Source of the DNA: Pseudomonadota bacterium
GTDB lineage: Bacteria; Desulfobacterota; Desulfobulbia; Desulfobulbales; Desulfobulbaceae
Reading direction: 5' to 3'
Length of the DNA: 9,855 nucleotides
NCBI GenBank assembly: GCA_009778235.1
Contig: WRKE01000259.1
Coordinates: 1-9,855, forward strand
The notes below the pieces were generated by a model that saw only the letters and a program-made list of their open reading frames with translations, searched no databases and had not been told where the DNA came from. Below, one piece after another: positions 1 to 7,717 of the stretch (position 1 is the first letter of the stretch; each line of letters begins with the position of its first letter). Made by a program: the position numbers and the translations under genes.

Positions 1-729
1 GGTTTGGTCTCTTTTCTGAAAAAATATGGGTGGCGGGATGGCCAATTTGTCCAGGGCGGACTGCTGGATAAGCCCGGTGGCGCAAGCCGGTGGCAGCCCA
101 AGCTGTCCCCCAGGGCAGTCGATGTCAACACCTGGGGCATTGCCGCCCTTTCGCCGGATATGATCGACGCCTGGTTCGGATTTGGCGCCAGCTTTCACAC
201 CTGGCAGCAGGTCAAGCACTGGGGCGGCTACGGCACTAACACCACCGTCAAAGGCGTAGGATTTTCCGACCAGGACGGCAACGGGATCGGTCCGGACGGC
301 CGCTATCGCCAAGGCGTGCTCTCGGTGGAATGGACAGCCGGAGCCATCACCATGGTCCGGGCCATGGTCGCCTACTACCAGACCATCGACCAATCTTCAC
401 CCCAGGCGGTGCGGGCCGGCCGTATGGTCGACTCTCTGCGCTTGGACGAACTATCCATGCTCACCGCCATGAACAGCCTGCGGGCCGACAATTACCAAGA
501 AGCTGGTTTTCCCGGAACCCCTGAACAATACGGCCAACTGTTCCATCTTTCCACCAAGCCATACCTGTACGCCAGCAAGCGTTATCTCATCCCCTTTGGC
601 TGGTACGCCAACCCTATTCCCAGCACCTGCGCCACCTCCTGGATGGTGATGGTGGCCAACCGCTACAACCCGTTCTTACCCGGTGGCGGCCTCCAACAAT
701 CCATCTTTGCCGCTGCCAGGCAGCATTAA
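1..729 (+). CDS. C-terminal part of a probable six-hairpin-glycosidase-like protein (partial, 5' end outside window)
   Basis: The reading frame is open from the first base and ends at TAA 727-729, so at least 242 codons of the 3' part are present and the true start lies upstream. The protein is rich in Trp, Tyr and Gly. It has blocks typical of alpha/alpha-toroid carbohydrate enzymes: DVNTWGIAAL, HTWQQVKHWGGYG, an acidic Gly-rich loop (SDQDGNGIGPDGRY), VLSVEWTAGAITMVRAM and a closing STCATSWMVMVANRYNPF. The Glu in VEWTAG and the Asp-rich loop are candidate functional residues. From memory such blocks occur in six-hairpin glycosidase and GH94/GH116-like proteins, but I cannot name a family. 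The broad fold is an inference and the substrate is unknown. It converges on corA with overlapping stop codons and no terminator between them. Confidence 0.55.
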   Translation, partial: GLVSFLKKYGWRDGQFVQGGLLDKPGGASRWQPKLSPRAVDVNTWGIAALSPDMIDAWFGFGASFHTWQQVKHWGGYGTNTTVKGVGFSDQDGNGIGPDGRYRQGVLSVEWTAGAITMVRAMVAYYQTIDQSSPQAVRAGRMVDSLRLDELSMLTAMNSLRADNYQEAGFPGTPEQYGQLFHLSTKPYLYASKRYLIPFGWYANPIPSTCATSWMVMVANRYNPFLPGGGLQQSIFAAARQH

Positions 730-1787
730 AGCCATTTTTTTCGTTTGAACAAAAAAAGCAGAAAACCGGTGAGCAGAATAAAAAAGATCCACAGGGTCGG
801 ATAGGCCCAGCGCCAGTGGAGTTCTGGCATATTGTCGAAGTTCATGCCGTAGACCCCGGCGATGAAGGTCAGGGGAATGAAGATGGAGGCAAAAATGGTC
901 AATACCTTCATGATCTCATTCATTCTGTTGCTGACTGTGGAAAGATAAATATCCAGCATCCCGTTGAGCAGGTCGCGGAGGGAGTCAAGGGTGTCGATTA
1001 CCCGCAGGACGTGGTCGAACACATCGCGAAAATAGGGCAAATTTCGCTCTTTAACCAGCGGGCTTTCACTGCGCTGGAGTCCAAGCAACATCTCACGCTG
1101 CGGGGTGATCATTTTGCGGGCCAGCACCATTTCCCGCCTGAGCATCTGGATGGCGGCGAAGGTTTTGGGCTGCGGCCGGCGCAGGAGATCGCTCTCCGCG
1201 GTCTCGATCGCCTCCTCCATGGTGTCGGCCAGGGCAAAATAATTGTCCACCACGGTATCTAAAATCGTGTAGGCGAGGTAATCGACCCCCAGGGTACGGA
1301 TGCGCCCCTTGGCGCCGGATAGCCGCAATTTGACGGGGTTGAACAGATCGTCCGCTGTTTCCCTGAAGGTAATAAGCATATCGGCAAACAGCAGGAGGGA
1401 TATCTGCTCGTGGCGGATTTTCAGAGAGTTATCGCAGCGCAAGATTTTCACTACCAGGAACAGGTGGTCGTCAAACTGCTCAAATTTCGGACGCTGGTGG
1501 GTGTTGAGGATGTCTTCCAGCACCAGGGGATGAACATTGCAATGGTGGCCAAGGCTTGAGATCAGCTCGATCATGTCCAGGCCCTCGCAGTGCACCCAAA
1601 GCAAGGCGCCCTGGCCGCGCTGGCTTAAGATATCGTCAAGCCCGGTGACCGGAAAGATCTCGCATTGGTCGGCGGTATAGCGATGGAGTGTGGCCCGGCC
1701 GTCCATGGCCGGGGCCGGACCGACATGGACCAGGGTTCCGGGCGGCAGCCCTGCCTTCTCGGAGGGATGAGAGAGGGAATGAGCCAT
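726..1787 (-). CDS. corA: CorA family magnesium/cobalt transport protein
   Basis: Inner-membrane homopentameric channel for Mg2+ (also Co2+ and Ni2+) uptake. The C-terminus has the family hallmark: a first membrane helix (about residues 293-313) ending in the YGMN selectivity motif, the NMPEL periplasmic loop, a second helix (WIFFILLTGFLLFLF) and a basic tail KRKKWL. The N-terminal part is the usual cytoplasmic alpha/beta funnel, followed by the long stalk helix (residues about 200-290). I place the start at ATG 1787 (353 aa). A GGAG at 1797-1800 sits 9 nt upstream, while the in-frame TTG at 1802 overlaps this site and ATG 1793 is too close to it. Length is normal for CorA. It follows mobB by 29 bp and is probably co-transcribed. 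I see no M-box-like leader in front of it. The family assignment is firm; which metal is physiological is inferred. Confidence 0.95.
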   Translation of the reverse strand: MAHSLSHPSEKAGLPPGTLVHVGPAPAMDGRATLHRYTADQCEIFPVTGLDDILSQRGQGALLWVHCEGLDMIELISSLGHHCNVHPLVLEDILNTHQRPKFEQFDDHLFLVVKILRCDNSLKIRHEQISLLLFADMLITFRETADDLFNPVKLRLSGAKGRIRTLGVDYLAYTILDTVVDNYFALADTMEEAIETAESDLLRRPQPKTFAAIQMLRREMVLARKMITPQREMLLGLQRSESPLVKERNLPYFRDVFDHVLRVIDTLDSLRDLLNGMLDIYLSTVSNRMNEIMKVLTIFASIFIPLTFIAGVYGMNFDNMPELHWRWAYPTLWIFFILLTGFLLFLFKRKKWL

Positions 1788-1816
1788 GGCCATCTTCTCC
1801 AAAACTATAAAACGGG

Positions 1817-2326
1817 TCAGGAACGAGTGCGAGGGAGCAGCAGGCGCCGCTCGATCAGTTCGGCGATTTCGCGTACTTGATCAAGGTGAAAGCAATTGTC
1901 GCCCGCCAGGGGCGGATCGGCGGCCACGGCGATCACCCCGGTCACCTGGTCGCGCAACAATGGGGCCAGCGGGTCCCTGCGCACCTCTATTTTCAACACC
2001 GAAGCATGTTTGAACCCTTCGGCCACCACCAGGTCCACTTCCGGAAAAAGGAGGTTGGCCAGTTGTGGTAAGCTCGCGGCGCTTTCGACCAAAGGCCTGC
2101 GCTGCACGATCAACTGATCAGGCGCCACCAGGGCCACCCCACAGGCCCCGGCCTCCTGGTAGCGAAAGGTGTCGGAACCGGGTCGGTCAAAGGCGATGCC
2201 GGACTCCTTGGTCGACTTGATCACCGCCACCGTGTAGCCCTTGGCCCGCAAATGGATCACTACCTGGCGGGCCAGGGTCGTTTTACCGGAATTATGCCAT
2301 CCGATAAAGGCGATCAGCGGCACCAT
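1817..2326 (-). CDS. mobB: Molybdopterin-guanine dinucleotide biosynthesis adaptor protein MobB
   Basis: P-loop GTPase-like protein that assists MobA in attaching GMP to molybdopterin, making the bis-MGD cofactor of enzymes such as formate dehydrogenases. Visible motifs: Walker A GWHNSGKTT (residues 9-17) directly after a hydrophobic first strand, the VIKST strand, the family-typical FDRPGSDTFRYQEAGA (46-61), the Walker-B-like DLVVAEGFK (98-106) and KIEVRR (112-117). Length 169 aa fits the family. Start choice: AGGAG (2333-2337 on the minus strand) abuts an ATG at 2332, which is too close, but lies 6 nt before ATG 2326, so 2326 is preferred. It is the first gene of a likely mobB-corA transcript from the divergent promoter region. 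No other molybdenum cofactor genes are in the window. Confidence 0.93.
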   Translation of the reverse strand: MVPLIAFIGWHNSGKTTLARQVVIHLRAKGYTVAVIKSTKESGIAFDRPGSDTFRYQEAGACGVALVAPDQLIVQRRPLVESAASLPQLANLLFPEVDLVVAEGFKHASVLKIEVRRDPLAPLLRDQVTGVIAVAADPPLAGDNCFHLDQVREIAELIERRLLLPRTRS

Positions 2327-2356
2327 GGGCATCTCCTGAAAAGTGAATGGGAGCGG

Positions 2357-2384
2357 ATTATCTTTTGTAAAAAATACCTTCCAA
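2357..2384 (-). promoter_or_regulatory. Candidate sigma-70 promoter for mobB-corA
   Basis: Read on the minus strand, TTGGAA (2384-2379) and GATAAT (2362-2357) are separated by 16 bp in an AT-rich stretch. The -10 matches consensus at 5 of 6 positions and the -35 at 4 of 6. Position, about 30 bp before the mobB start, is right. A perfect TATAAT also occurs on this strand at 2405-2400, but with a poorer -35 partner. Prediction by eye only. Confidence 0.35.
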
Positions 2385-2385
2385 G

Positions 2386-2415
2386 ATGACAGGATCGTTA
2401 TTATAAATTTATATT
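2386..2415 (+). promoter_or_regulatory. Candidate sigma-70 promoter for the asmA-family gene
   Basis: ATGACA (2386-2391, 5 of 6 to TTGACA) and TATATT (2410-2415, 5 of 6 to TATAAT) are 18 bp apart in the only AT-rich part of the mobB/asmA intergenic region. This would give an untranslated leader of roughly 140 nt before the start at 2560. It lies back to back with the mobB promoter candidate, so one regulator could affect both. Prediction by eye only. Confidence 0.4.
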
Positions 2416-2478
2416 AAAACAACAAGTTAAATCTAGGGCTTTGCCGCTCCTTGCCCACGAGAGCGTCGCAATATCGAG

Positions 2479-2526
2479 CGGTTGCAGCCTATCTGAGACC
2501 ATGCGCCCGCCGGTTGCAGCCGGCGG
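2479..2526 (+). repeat. 11-bp direct repeat and GC-rich hairpin in the leader of the asmA-family gene
   Basis: CGGTTGCAGCC occurs at 2479-2489 and again at 2511-2521. The second copy sits in a hairpin with stem CCGCCGG (2507-2513) / CCGGCGG (2520-2526) and loop TTGCAG. No T-run follows, so it is not an intrinsic terminator. It ends about 20 nt before the ribosome-binding site and could affect mRNA stability or translation, or be a protein site. Function unknown. Confidence 0.45.
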
Positions 2527-2559
2527 CGCCATCGTTTTCAACCTCTGGGAGGAACAACC

Positions 2560-4875
2560 ATGCGGATTAAAACCTTGACCAAAATCGGAGCGGTTTTGGT
2601 TATCCTGGCAATAGTGCTGGTGGTGGGTGTGGTCATTGCGGTCAAGTCGATCAACCTCGACCAGGTTAAGGAGATGCTTGCTACCCAGGTGAAAACCGCC
2701 ACCGGCCGGACCCTTACCATTTCAGGGCCGCTGGAGTTACACCTTGGCCTGGTGCCCAGCGTGGCCGCCAAGGGCATCACCCTTTCCAATCCGCCGGGGG
2801 CGACCCGGCCGGAAATGGTCAAGATTGCTGAATTTGAAATGGAAATGGCCTTGCTCCCCTTGCTGAAAAAGGAGATTGTGGTCAATCGCCTGATCCTGTC
2901 ATCGCCCGATATCCTGGTCGAAACCGAGGCTAAAGGCCCTGGCAACCTTGATTTCACTGTCCCCGCTCAACCGGGTGGAGCCCAAACAGGCGAAGCCAAA
3001 CCATCTGAACAAAAACAACCGGTTGGCGATCAAAATTCATTTCGTTTTACGATTAACGAGCTAAAAATGACCAAAGGGGTCATCGCCTGGTATGACCGTG
3101 CCTCCAAGAAGACCGAAACCGTGAAGATCCAGGAGCTGTCCCTGCAGCCCGATCATGCCAACGCCGATCTCCTCGTGCTGCGACTGCTGGCCGAAGCCCT
3201 TGGACAGCCCCTGGAAGTGAAAGGCACCCTCGGCGGACCTCAGGCCATGCTCGGCAACAAGCCTTGGCCACTCAACCTTGCGGTTAAGGTATCGGCTGCG
3301 ACGGTACAGGTTGAAGGTCAGATTGCCAATCTCACCGCCTTCAGCGGCATCAATCTAAAAGCCAGCGCCCAGGGCAAGGAGCTGGTCGAGGCGCTACGCC
3401 TGGCCAAGCTCAGCCAACCTTTGCCCGCGAGCATCGGTCCCTTCAAGGTGGCGGCTCAGCTTACGGACAGCGACCAGCGCCTTGACCTGACCAACATATC
3501 AGTCGAGGTCGGCCAAACAGGGCTGGTTTTGGTCAGTGCCACCGGTACGGTTAAGGATCTTGCCGGCGGCCTCGCCGCGGATCTGCCGGTGGCCATTACC
3601 AGCGACAATCCGGCGGCCGCGGCCAAACTGGCTGGCGCCGAGTATGCCGGCAAAGGGCCAATCAAATTGACCGGCCGCCTGCAAGGCAGCGGTACCGCAT
3701 GGCAAATGGCTGATCTCAAGATTGCGGTGGCGAGCAGCGATCTGGGCGGCAACTTTAGCGTACAACTAGCCAATAAGCCTAAAATTGTGGGCAAGCTGTC
3801 GGCCAACACCATCGATATCGGTGATTTCGTGCCAGCCTCGACGCCGGGTGACGCCTCGGAGAAATCGCAGGCGACCGGAGCCAAGGCCAAAAGCGACGGT
3901 CGGATCTTCCCCAACGACCCCTTGCCAGTTGAAGCCCTTCGATCGGTGGAGGCCGATCTCTCCCTCCAGATCGGCAAATTGCAGCACAACGCCATCCAGT
4001 TGACCAATGTGCTCGCAACCATCGCACTCAAAAACGGCAGGCTGACAATCAAACCGCTCAAGCTGGAAGTGGCCGGCGGCACCGTCGAGGGCGAAGCCGG
4101 CCTGGACGCCTCGGGCAAAGTCCCCACCACCTTCCTGCGGCTGAACGGCCAGCAGGTGGAACTGGGCAAACTTGATGCCAAGGGACCAATTGTCGGTGGC
4201 AAGAGCGATATCAAGGTGGATCTCAAAAGCAGCGGCGAGTCGGTCCGGGCCCTCATGGCCTCGGCCACCGGCGAGACCAGCGTCAGTGTCGGCGAAGGTC
4301 GGCTGCGCAACAAGGCGGTTGATCTCGCCGCCGGCGACCTGCTCTCCCAGGTACTGGGGTCGGTCAACCCCGTGGCCAAGAGTGAGGACTCTACCCAGAT
4401 GGTTTGCGCAGCGGTCCGCTTTGTCATTCGCGATGGCGTCGCCTCTGCTGACAAAGGCATTGCCCTGCGCACCAGCCAGGTGGATGTGGTTGGCACAGGC
4501 ACAGTTGATCTCCGCTCGGAAAAACTCGATCTCGGAGTCAAGCCCCGTCCTCGCAGCGGGGTCGGTCTCTCCCTGACCACCCCCTTGGCCGGTCTGGTCC
4601 GGGTCGGCGGCACCATCGCCAAACCATCGATCGACATCGATCCGATCGGCACCTTGAAAACCGCGGCATCCGTTGGTGCGGGCATTGCCACCGGCGGCCT
4701 GTCGACCGTGGGCGAGGCGCTGTACGACAAGATGACCGGCGACGAGGATCCCTGTCGGACCGCCCTTGGCCAGGCGCAGCAGGGACAGGCTAAAGCGAAA
4801 ACCGAATCCAAGCCGAAACAGGAAAGTTCGGGCAAAGGAGCTGGCAATATGCTCAAGGGCGTGTTTGGCCGTTGA
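2560..4875 (+). CDS. AsmA family envelope protein
   Basis: Large inner-membrane-anchored periplasmic protein of the AsmA family (771 aa). These relate to the bridge-like proteins implicated in envelope assembly and phospholipid transport to the outer membrane. One N-terminal membrane helix (residues about 9-28, VLVILAIVLVVGVVIAV) is followed by the AsmA N-terminal pattern TGRTLTISGPLELHLGLVPS and the ITLSNPPGA block. A Gln/Lys/Pro linker lies near residues 135-155. A long beta-rich middle leads to the AsmA_2-type C-terminal region with MVCAAVRFVIRDGVASADKG and GTGTVDLRSEKLDLGVKPRP. The tail is low complexity (QAQQGQAKAKTESKPKQES) and ends LKGVFGR. A strong GGGAGGA (2547-2553) lies 6 nt before the ATG. 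Long minus-strand frames opposite this gene are codon-bias shadows. The family is confident; the specific cargo is unknown, so no symbol is given. Confidence 0.9.
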   Translation: MRIKTLTKIGAVLVILAIVLVVGVVIAVKSINLDQVKEMLATQVKTATGRTLTISGPLELHLGLVPSVAAKGITLSNPPGATRPEMVKIAEFEMEMALLPLLKKEIVVNRLILSSPDILVETEAKGPGNLDFTVPAQPGGAQTGEAKPSEQKQPVGDQNSFRFTINELKMTKGVIAWYDRASKKTETVKIQELSLQPDHANADLLVLRLLAEALGQPLEVKGTLGGPQAMLGNKPWPLNLAVKVSAATVQVEGQIANLTAFSGINLKASAQGKELVEALRLAKLSQPLPASIGPFKVAAQLTDSDQRLDLTNISVEVGQTGLVLVSATGTVKDLAGGLAADLPVAITSDNPAAAAKLAGAEYAGKGPIKLTGRLQGSGTAWQMADLKIAVASSDLGGNFSVQLANKPKIVGKLSANTIDIGDFVPASTPGDASEKSQATGAKAKSDGRIFPNDPLPVEALRSVEADLSLQIGKLQHNAIQLTNVLATIALKNGRLTIKPLKLEVAGGTVEGEAGLDASGKVPTTFLRLNGQQVELGKLDAKGPIVGGKSDIKVDLKSSGESVRALMASATGETSVSVGEGRLRNKAVDLAAGDLLSQVLGSVNPVAKSEDSTQMVCAAVRFVIRDGVASADKGIALRTSQVDVVGTGTVDLRSEKLDLGVKPRPRSGVGLSLTTPLAGLVRVGGTIAKPSIDIDPIGTLKTAASVGAGIATGGLSTVGEALYDKMTGDEDPCRTALGQAQQGQAKAKTESKPKQESSGKGAGNMLKGVFGR

Positions 4876-5018
4876 CCATGGCGCATGCCGGCTTGACACC
4901 CCCGCAAATCCAGCAACCGCCAGCACCGGACCGCGGGGATGTCATGCCGATTCTTTTTTATTTACCGGTAGCGGCCCAGAGCCTAAGGCAAACAAATTCT
5001 CACCACGAAAAGGATTCC

Positions 5019-5519
5019 ATGATGCGACCACAATTTTTTTTGTTCCTGCTGCTGTTCCTTGTTGTCCTTCCCTTCAGCGCCCGGGCCGATCTCAACGCCT
5101 TTCTCGGCGACCTCAATCACCGGGCCGCGGCCTCTCCCCTGGACTATAACACCCGCCTGGGCAGCCAGTTCGGCGTACCACCGCACCAGGTAGCCACTTT
5201 GATGCGGTCCGTTGCCAAACCGGCCGATGCCTTCATGGTCCTGCAACTCGCCCATATGCGAGGTATGCCGCATGACCGGGTGCTCAACGTCTACAACAGC
5301 AATCGCAACAAGGGCTGGGGAGTGATTGCCAAAGAGCTTGGCATCAAGCCGGGGTCACCGGAATTTCATGCCCTCAAGGACGGACGTTTTACCTTTACCG
5401 GGACACCGTCCTCGCGCGGTCCCGGCTTCAATGGACCAGGCACGGGTGGCCAGGACAACTGGCAGAATGCCAATGATCCCAGCCCTGGCAAAGGTAAAGG
5501 CCACAACAAACACAAATAG
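5019..5519 (+). CDS. Small secreted protein of unknown function
   Basis: The predicted product is 166 aa. It has a clear Sec signal peptide: MMRPQ, a hydrophobic core FFLFLLLFLVVLPF, and a likely signal peptidase cut after ARA (about residue 24), leaving a mature start of DLNAFLGDLN. The mature part looks helical. It contains GVPPHQVATLMRSV and a conserved-looking block NKGWGVIAKELGIKPGSPEFHALK. It ends in a disordered Gly/Pro/Asn region and a basic tail GKGKGHNKHK. I vaguely recall similar blocks in unnamed Desulfobacterota proteins but cannot assign a family. AAGGA (5010-5014) lies 4 nt before ATG 5019 and 7 nt before ATG 5022, so either start is possible. The frame is open upstream to 4872, but that part lacks a ribosome site and would bury the signal peptide. 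The MFS gene follows after 21 bp. Confidence 0.75.
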   Translation: MMRPQFFLFLLLFLVVLPFSARADLNAFLGDLNHRAAASPLDYNTRLGSQFGVPPHQVATLMRSVAKPADAFMVLQLAHMRGMPHDRVLNVYNSNRNKGWGVIAKELGIKPGSPEFHALKDGRFTFTGTPSSRGPGFNGPGTGGQDNWQNANDPSPGKGKGHNKHK

Positions 5520-5540
5520 AAAGTTAAGTATCCCGCTCCT

Positions 5541-6950
5541 GTGCACCCTCAAACTCCGTCATCATCAACGAACGCCTCAACGTCCTTGGAAAGGTCGGCC
5601 TTGCTGGTCACCACCCTGACCTCCTTTCTGGGGCCATTCATGATCTCCTCGGTCAATGTGGCCCTGCCGGCGATTCAGACTGACCTGAACCTGACCGCCG
5701 TCCAGTTGAGCTGGATCGCCACCGCGTATCTGTTGGCGGTGACGGTGGTGGTGCTGCCGGCCGGTAAAATCGCCGACATTCACGGCCGCAAGAAGGTGTT
5801 CACCGCCGGCCTGACCATCTACACCCTGGCTTCAACCGCGATGGTTCTTGCCCACAGCGCGGTCTGGCTCCTGACATGCCGCGCTCTCCAGGGGGTCGGC
5901 GCCGGGCTGTTCATCACCACCGGCATGGCGATCCTGACCTCCATCTTTCCGCCCCACAAGCGAGGCCGGGTCATCGGCATCTACGTGGCAGCCGTTTATG
6001 TCGGTCTGTCGGTCGGTCCCTTTGTTGGCGGCGCAATGATCCAGCAGTTCGGCTGGCGCTCCATCTTCCTGATCATGTTGCCGCTCGGCGCGGGCTCGGT
6101 TGCCATTACCCTGGCCTATCTCCGAGGAGAATGGGCCGATCAAGCCGGCCAACGGCTCGACATCATCGGCAGTCTGATCTACACCATCGCCATCCTGACC
6201 CTGGTCTACGGAGCCTCCGAGCTGCCGTCATGGCCCGGAATGATCCTGGTCCTCGTCGGCCTGGTCGGTCTGATCACCTTTTTCCATCAACAGCAGCGGG
6301 CCGCGCAGCCTCTGTTCGAGTTCTCCCTATTCACCACCAACCGGACTTTCACCTTCTCCAGTCTTGCCGCCCTGCTCAACTATTCCGCCACCTTTGCGGT
6401 CACCTTTCTGATGAGCTTGTACTTGCAGTATTTCAAGGGCATGTCGCCCCGGAGCGCCGGTACACTGCTGATGATCCAGCCGGTGGTGATGGCGGTCTTT
6501 TCTCCCCTGGCCGGCCGGCTTTCCGACCGCATCGAGCCGCGTCTGCTGGCCAGCGCCGGCATGGCGACCACCGTGGTCGGCATGCTCGTATTCAGCCAAT
6601 TGCATCCCAGCAGGAACGATCTCGTGGGGATCGGGTGCAATCTGGTGCTGCTCGGCTTAGGCTTCGCCCTCTTTACCTCACCGAACACGAACGCGATCAT
6701 GGGATCGGTGACCAAGGAGCATTACGGCATTGCCTCGGGGGTGGTGGCCACCATGCGACTGATGGGACAGATGGTGAGCATGACCACCGCCACGGTGGTG
6801 CTCGCCCTGCTGGTGGGCCATGAGCCCATTGGACCGGCCAATCTCGACCGGTTTCTGCAGAGCATCCGGACCGTGTTCCTCGCTTCAGCTCTATTCTGTA
6901 CGGTCGGCGTCTTCTGTTCCCTTTTCCGCGGCCGGCTCAGGCAACAGTGA
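5541..6950 (+). CDS. MFS transporter, DHA2 family (14-TM EmrB/QacA-type drug:H+ antiporter)
   Basis: Inner-membrane proton-coupled exporter of 469 aa. By eye it has 14 hydrophobic segments, as expected for the DHA2 branch. Signatures: SSVNVALPAI with QLSWIATAYLL in the first two helices (typical EmrB/QacA), the motif A loop GKIADIHGRKKVF after helix 2, RALQGVGAG in helix 4, and the antiporter motif C GLSVGPFVGGAM in helix 5. The start is GTG 5541; no other start codon lies between it and the in-frame upstream stop at 5517-5519. The Shine-Dalgarno is poor, so translation may be coupled to the gene ending 21 bp upstream. No adaptor gene (EmrA-like) or adjacent regulator is present. The family is secure; the exported compound cannot be read from sequence. 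Confidence 0.92.
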   Translation: MHPQTPSSSTNASTSLERSALLVTTLTSFLGPFMISSVNVALPAIQTDLNLTAVQLSWIATAYLLAVTVVVLPAGKIADIHGRKKVFTAGLTIYTLASTAMVLAHSAVWLLTCRALQGVGAGLFITTGMAILTSIFPPHKRGRVIGIYVAAVYVGLSVGPFVGGAMIQQFGWRSIFLIMLPLGAGSVAITLAYLRGEWADQAGQRLDIIGSLIYTIAILTLVYGASELPSWPGMILVLVGLVGLITFFHQQQRAAQPLFEFSLFTTNRTFTFSSLAALLNYSATFAVTFLMSLYLQYFKGMSPRSAGTLLMIQPVVMAVFSPLAGRLSDRIEPRLLASAGMATTVVGMLVFSQLHPSRNDLVGIGCNLVLLGLGFALFTSPNTNAIMGSVTKEHYGIASGVVATMRLMGQMVSMTTATVVLALLVGHEPIGPANLDRFLQSIRTVFLASALFCTVGVFCSLFRGRLRQQ

Positions 6951-6987
6951 GCGGACGCGCTCATCCCTTTTCCCCCCACGCATATCC

Positions 6988-7620
6988 ATGAACAAAGTCG
7001 ATTGGAAACCAGGCACCACCATCTATCCCCTGCCGGCGGTCATGGTCAGCCTGGGCGAAACCCCGGAGACCTACAATATCATCACCATCGCCTGGACCGG
7101 CATCCTCTGCTCCGATCCGCCGCTCTGCTATATTTCGGTCCGACCGGAACGGCATTCCCATGCCATCCTGACCCGCACCGGCGAGTTCGTCATCAATCTC
7201 ACCACCCGGAAACTGGCCCGCGCCACCGATTGGTGCGGGGTCCGCTCCGGAAGACAATATCGTAAATTTGAAGAGATGCGCTTAACGCCCGGGCCAGCGG
7301 CCAGGGTCAAGGCCCCGATCATTGTTGAAGCGCCGATTAATATCGAATGCAGGGTTTTCGACATTCGGCGGCTAGGCACCCATGACATGTTCCTGGCCGA
7401 AGTGGTCAACGTCAAGGCTGATCAGCAGTACATCGATCCCCGCACCGGGGCCTTTGACCTGGCCAAGGCGGAACCGATCGCCTTTGCCCACGGCAAATAC
7501 TTCACCCTGGGACGCGCCATCGGCAAATTCGGCTTTTCGGTGGAAAAAAAGCGGACCCGGAACAATCCAGGGCAAGGGAGATCTGTCGGCAGGAAGAACA
7601 AAACAGATGATGGGGGTTGA
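6988..7620 (+). CDS. Flavin reductase-like / flavoredoxin-type FMN-binding protein
   Basis: The 210-aa product matches the flavin-reductase-like (split-barrel FMN-binding) family that includes Desulfovibrio flavoredoxin. Visible blocks: YPLPAVMVSLG, the FMN-site region YNIITIAWTGILCSDPPLCYISVRPERHSHAIL (split here as YNIITIAWTGILCS and DPPLCYISVRPERH, residues about 29-60), GEFVINLTTRKLARATDWCGVRSGR (around residue 70) and a C-terminal HGKYFTLGRAIGKFGFSVEKKR. It probably moves electrons between NAD(P)H or a redox partner and FMN; the partner is unknown. Start ATG 6988 gives the family's normal N-terminus. The frame is open further upstream, but that part overlaps the MFS gene and looks non-coding. 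There is no clear Shine-Dalgarno. The last 25 residues form a charged, likely disordered tail. It begins 37 bp after the MFS gene, suggesting co-transcription. Confidence 0.85.
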   Translation: MNKVDWKPGTTIYPLPAVMVSLGETPETYNIITIAWTGILCSDPPLCYISVRPERHSHAILTRTGEFVINLTTRKLARATDWCGVRSGRQYRKFEEMRLTPGPAARVKAPIIVEAPINIECRVFDIRRLGTHDMFLAEVVNVKADQQYIDPRTGAFDLAKAEPIAFAHGKYFTLGRAIGKFGFSVEKKRTRNNPGQGRSVGRKNKTDDGG

Positions 7621-7717
7621 GAAGGGTTGATCAATACTCGTCTACTCACAGTTCTGCATAGTATTTCAGCAATGGGTTGCAGACTCTTATCCCCATGACT
7701 TCATTGGAGCAAACGGC

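Noticed and set aside
735..757. T7/A7 hairpin just after the first gene as a bidirectional terminator
   Set aside because: It lies inside the Lys/Phe codons of the corA C-terminus, is AT-only and bulged, and no T-run follows it on either strand.
816..1262. 148-codon plus-strand frame opposite corA
   Set aside because: Antisense to CorA coding sequence, no ribosome site, no domain.
4893..4921. Perfect TTGACA at 4893-4898 upstream of the secreted-protein gene as a promoter
   Set aside because: No -10-like hexamer at 16-18 bp; the expected spot is GC-rich (around CCGCCAGC).
3456..4926. Long minus-strand open frames (486 and 386 codons) opposite the AsmA-family gene
   Set aside because: They lie fully antisense to a well-recognised protein, have low-complexity Ser/Pro/Arg or Gly/Asp composition, no ribosome sites and no recognisable domains. 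Typical GC-rich codon-bias shadows.
4872..5018. In-frame N-terminal extension of the secreted protein starting at 4872
   Set aside because: No ribosome-binding site, overlaps the end of the AsmA-family gene, and would place about 49 residues before an excellent signal peptide.
5876..6823. 315-codon plus-strand frame inside the MFS gene
   Set aside because: Out of frame with a clear 14-TM transporter; Arg/His/Pro-rich shadow composition.
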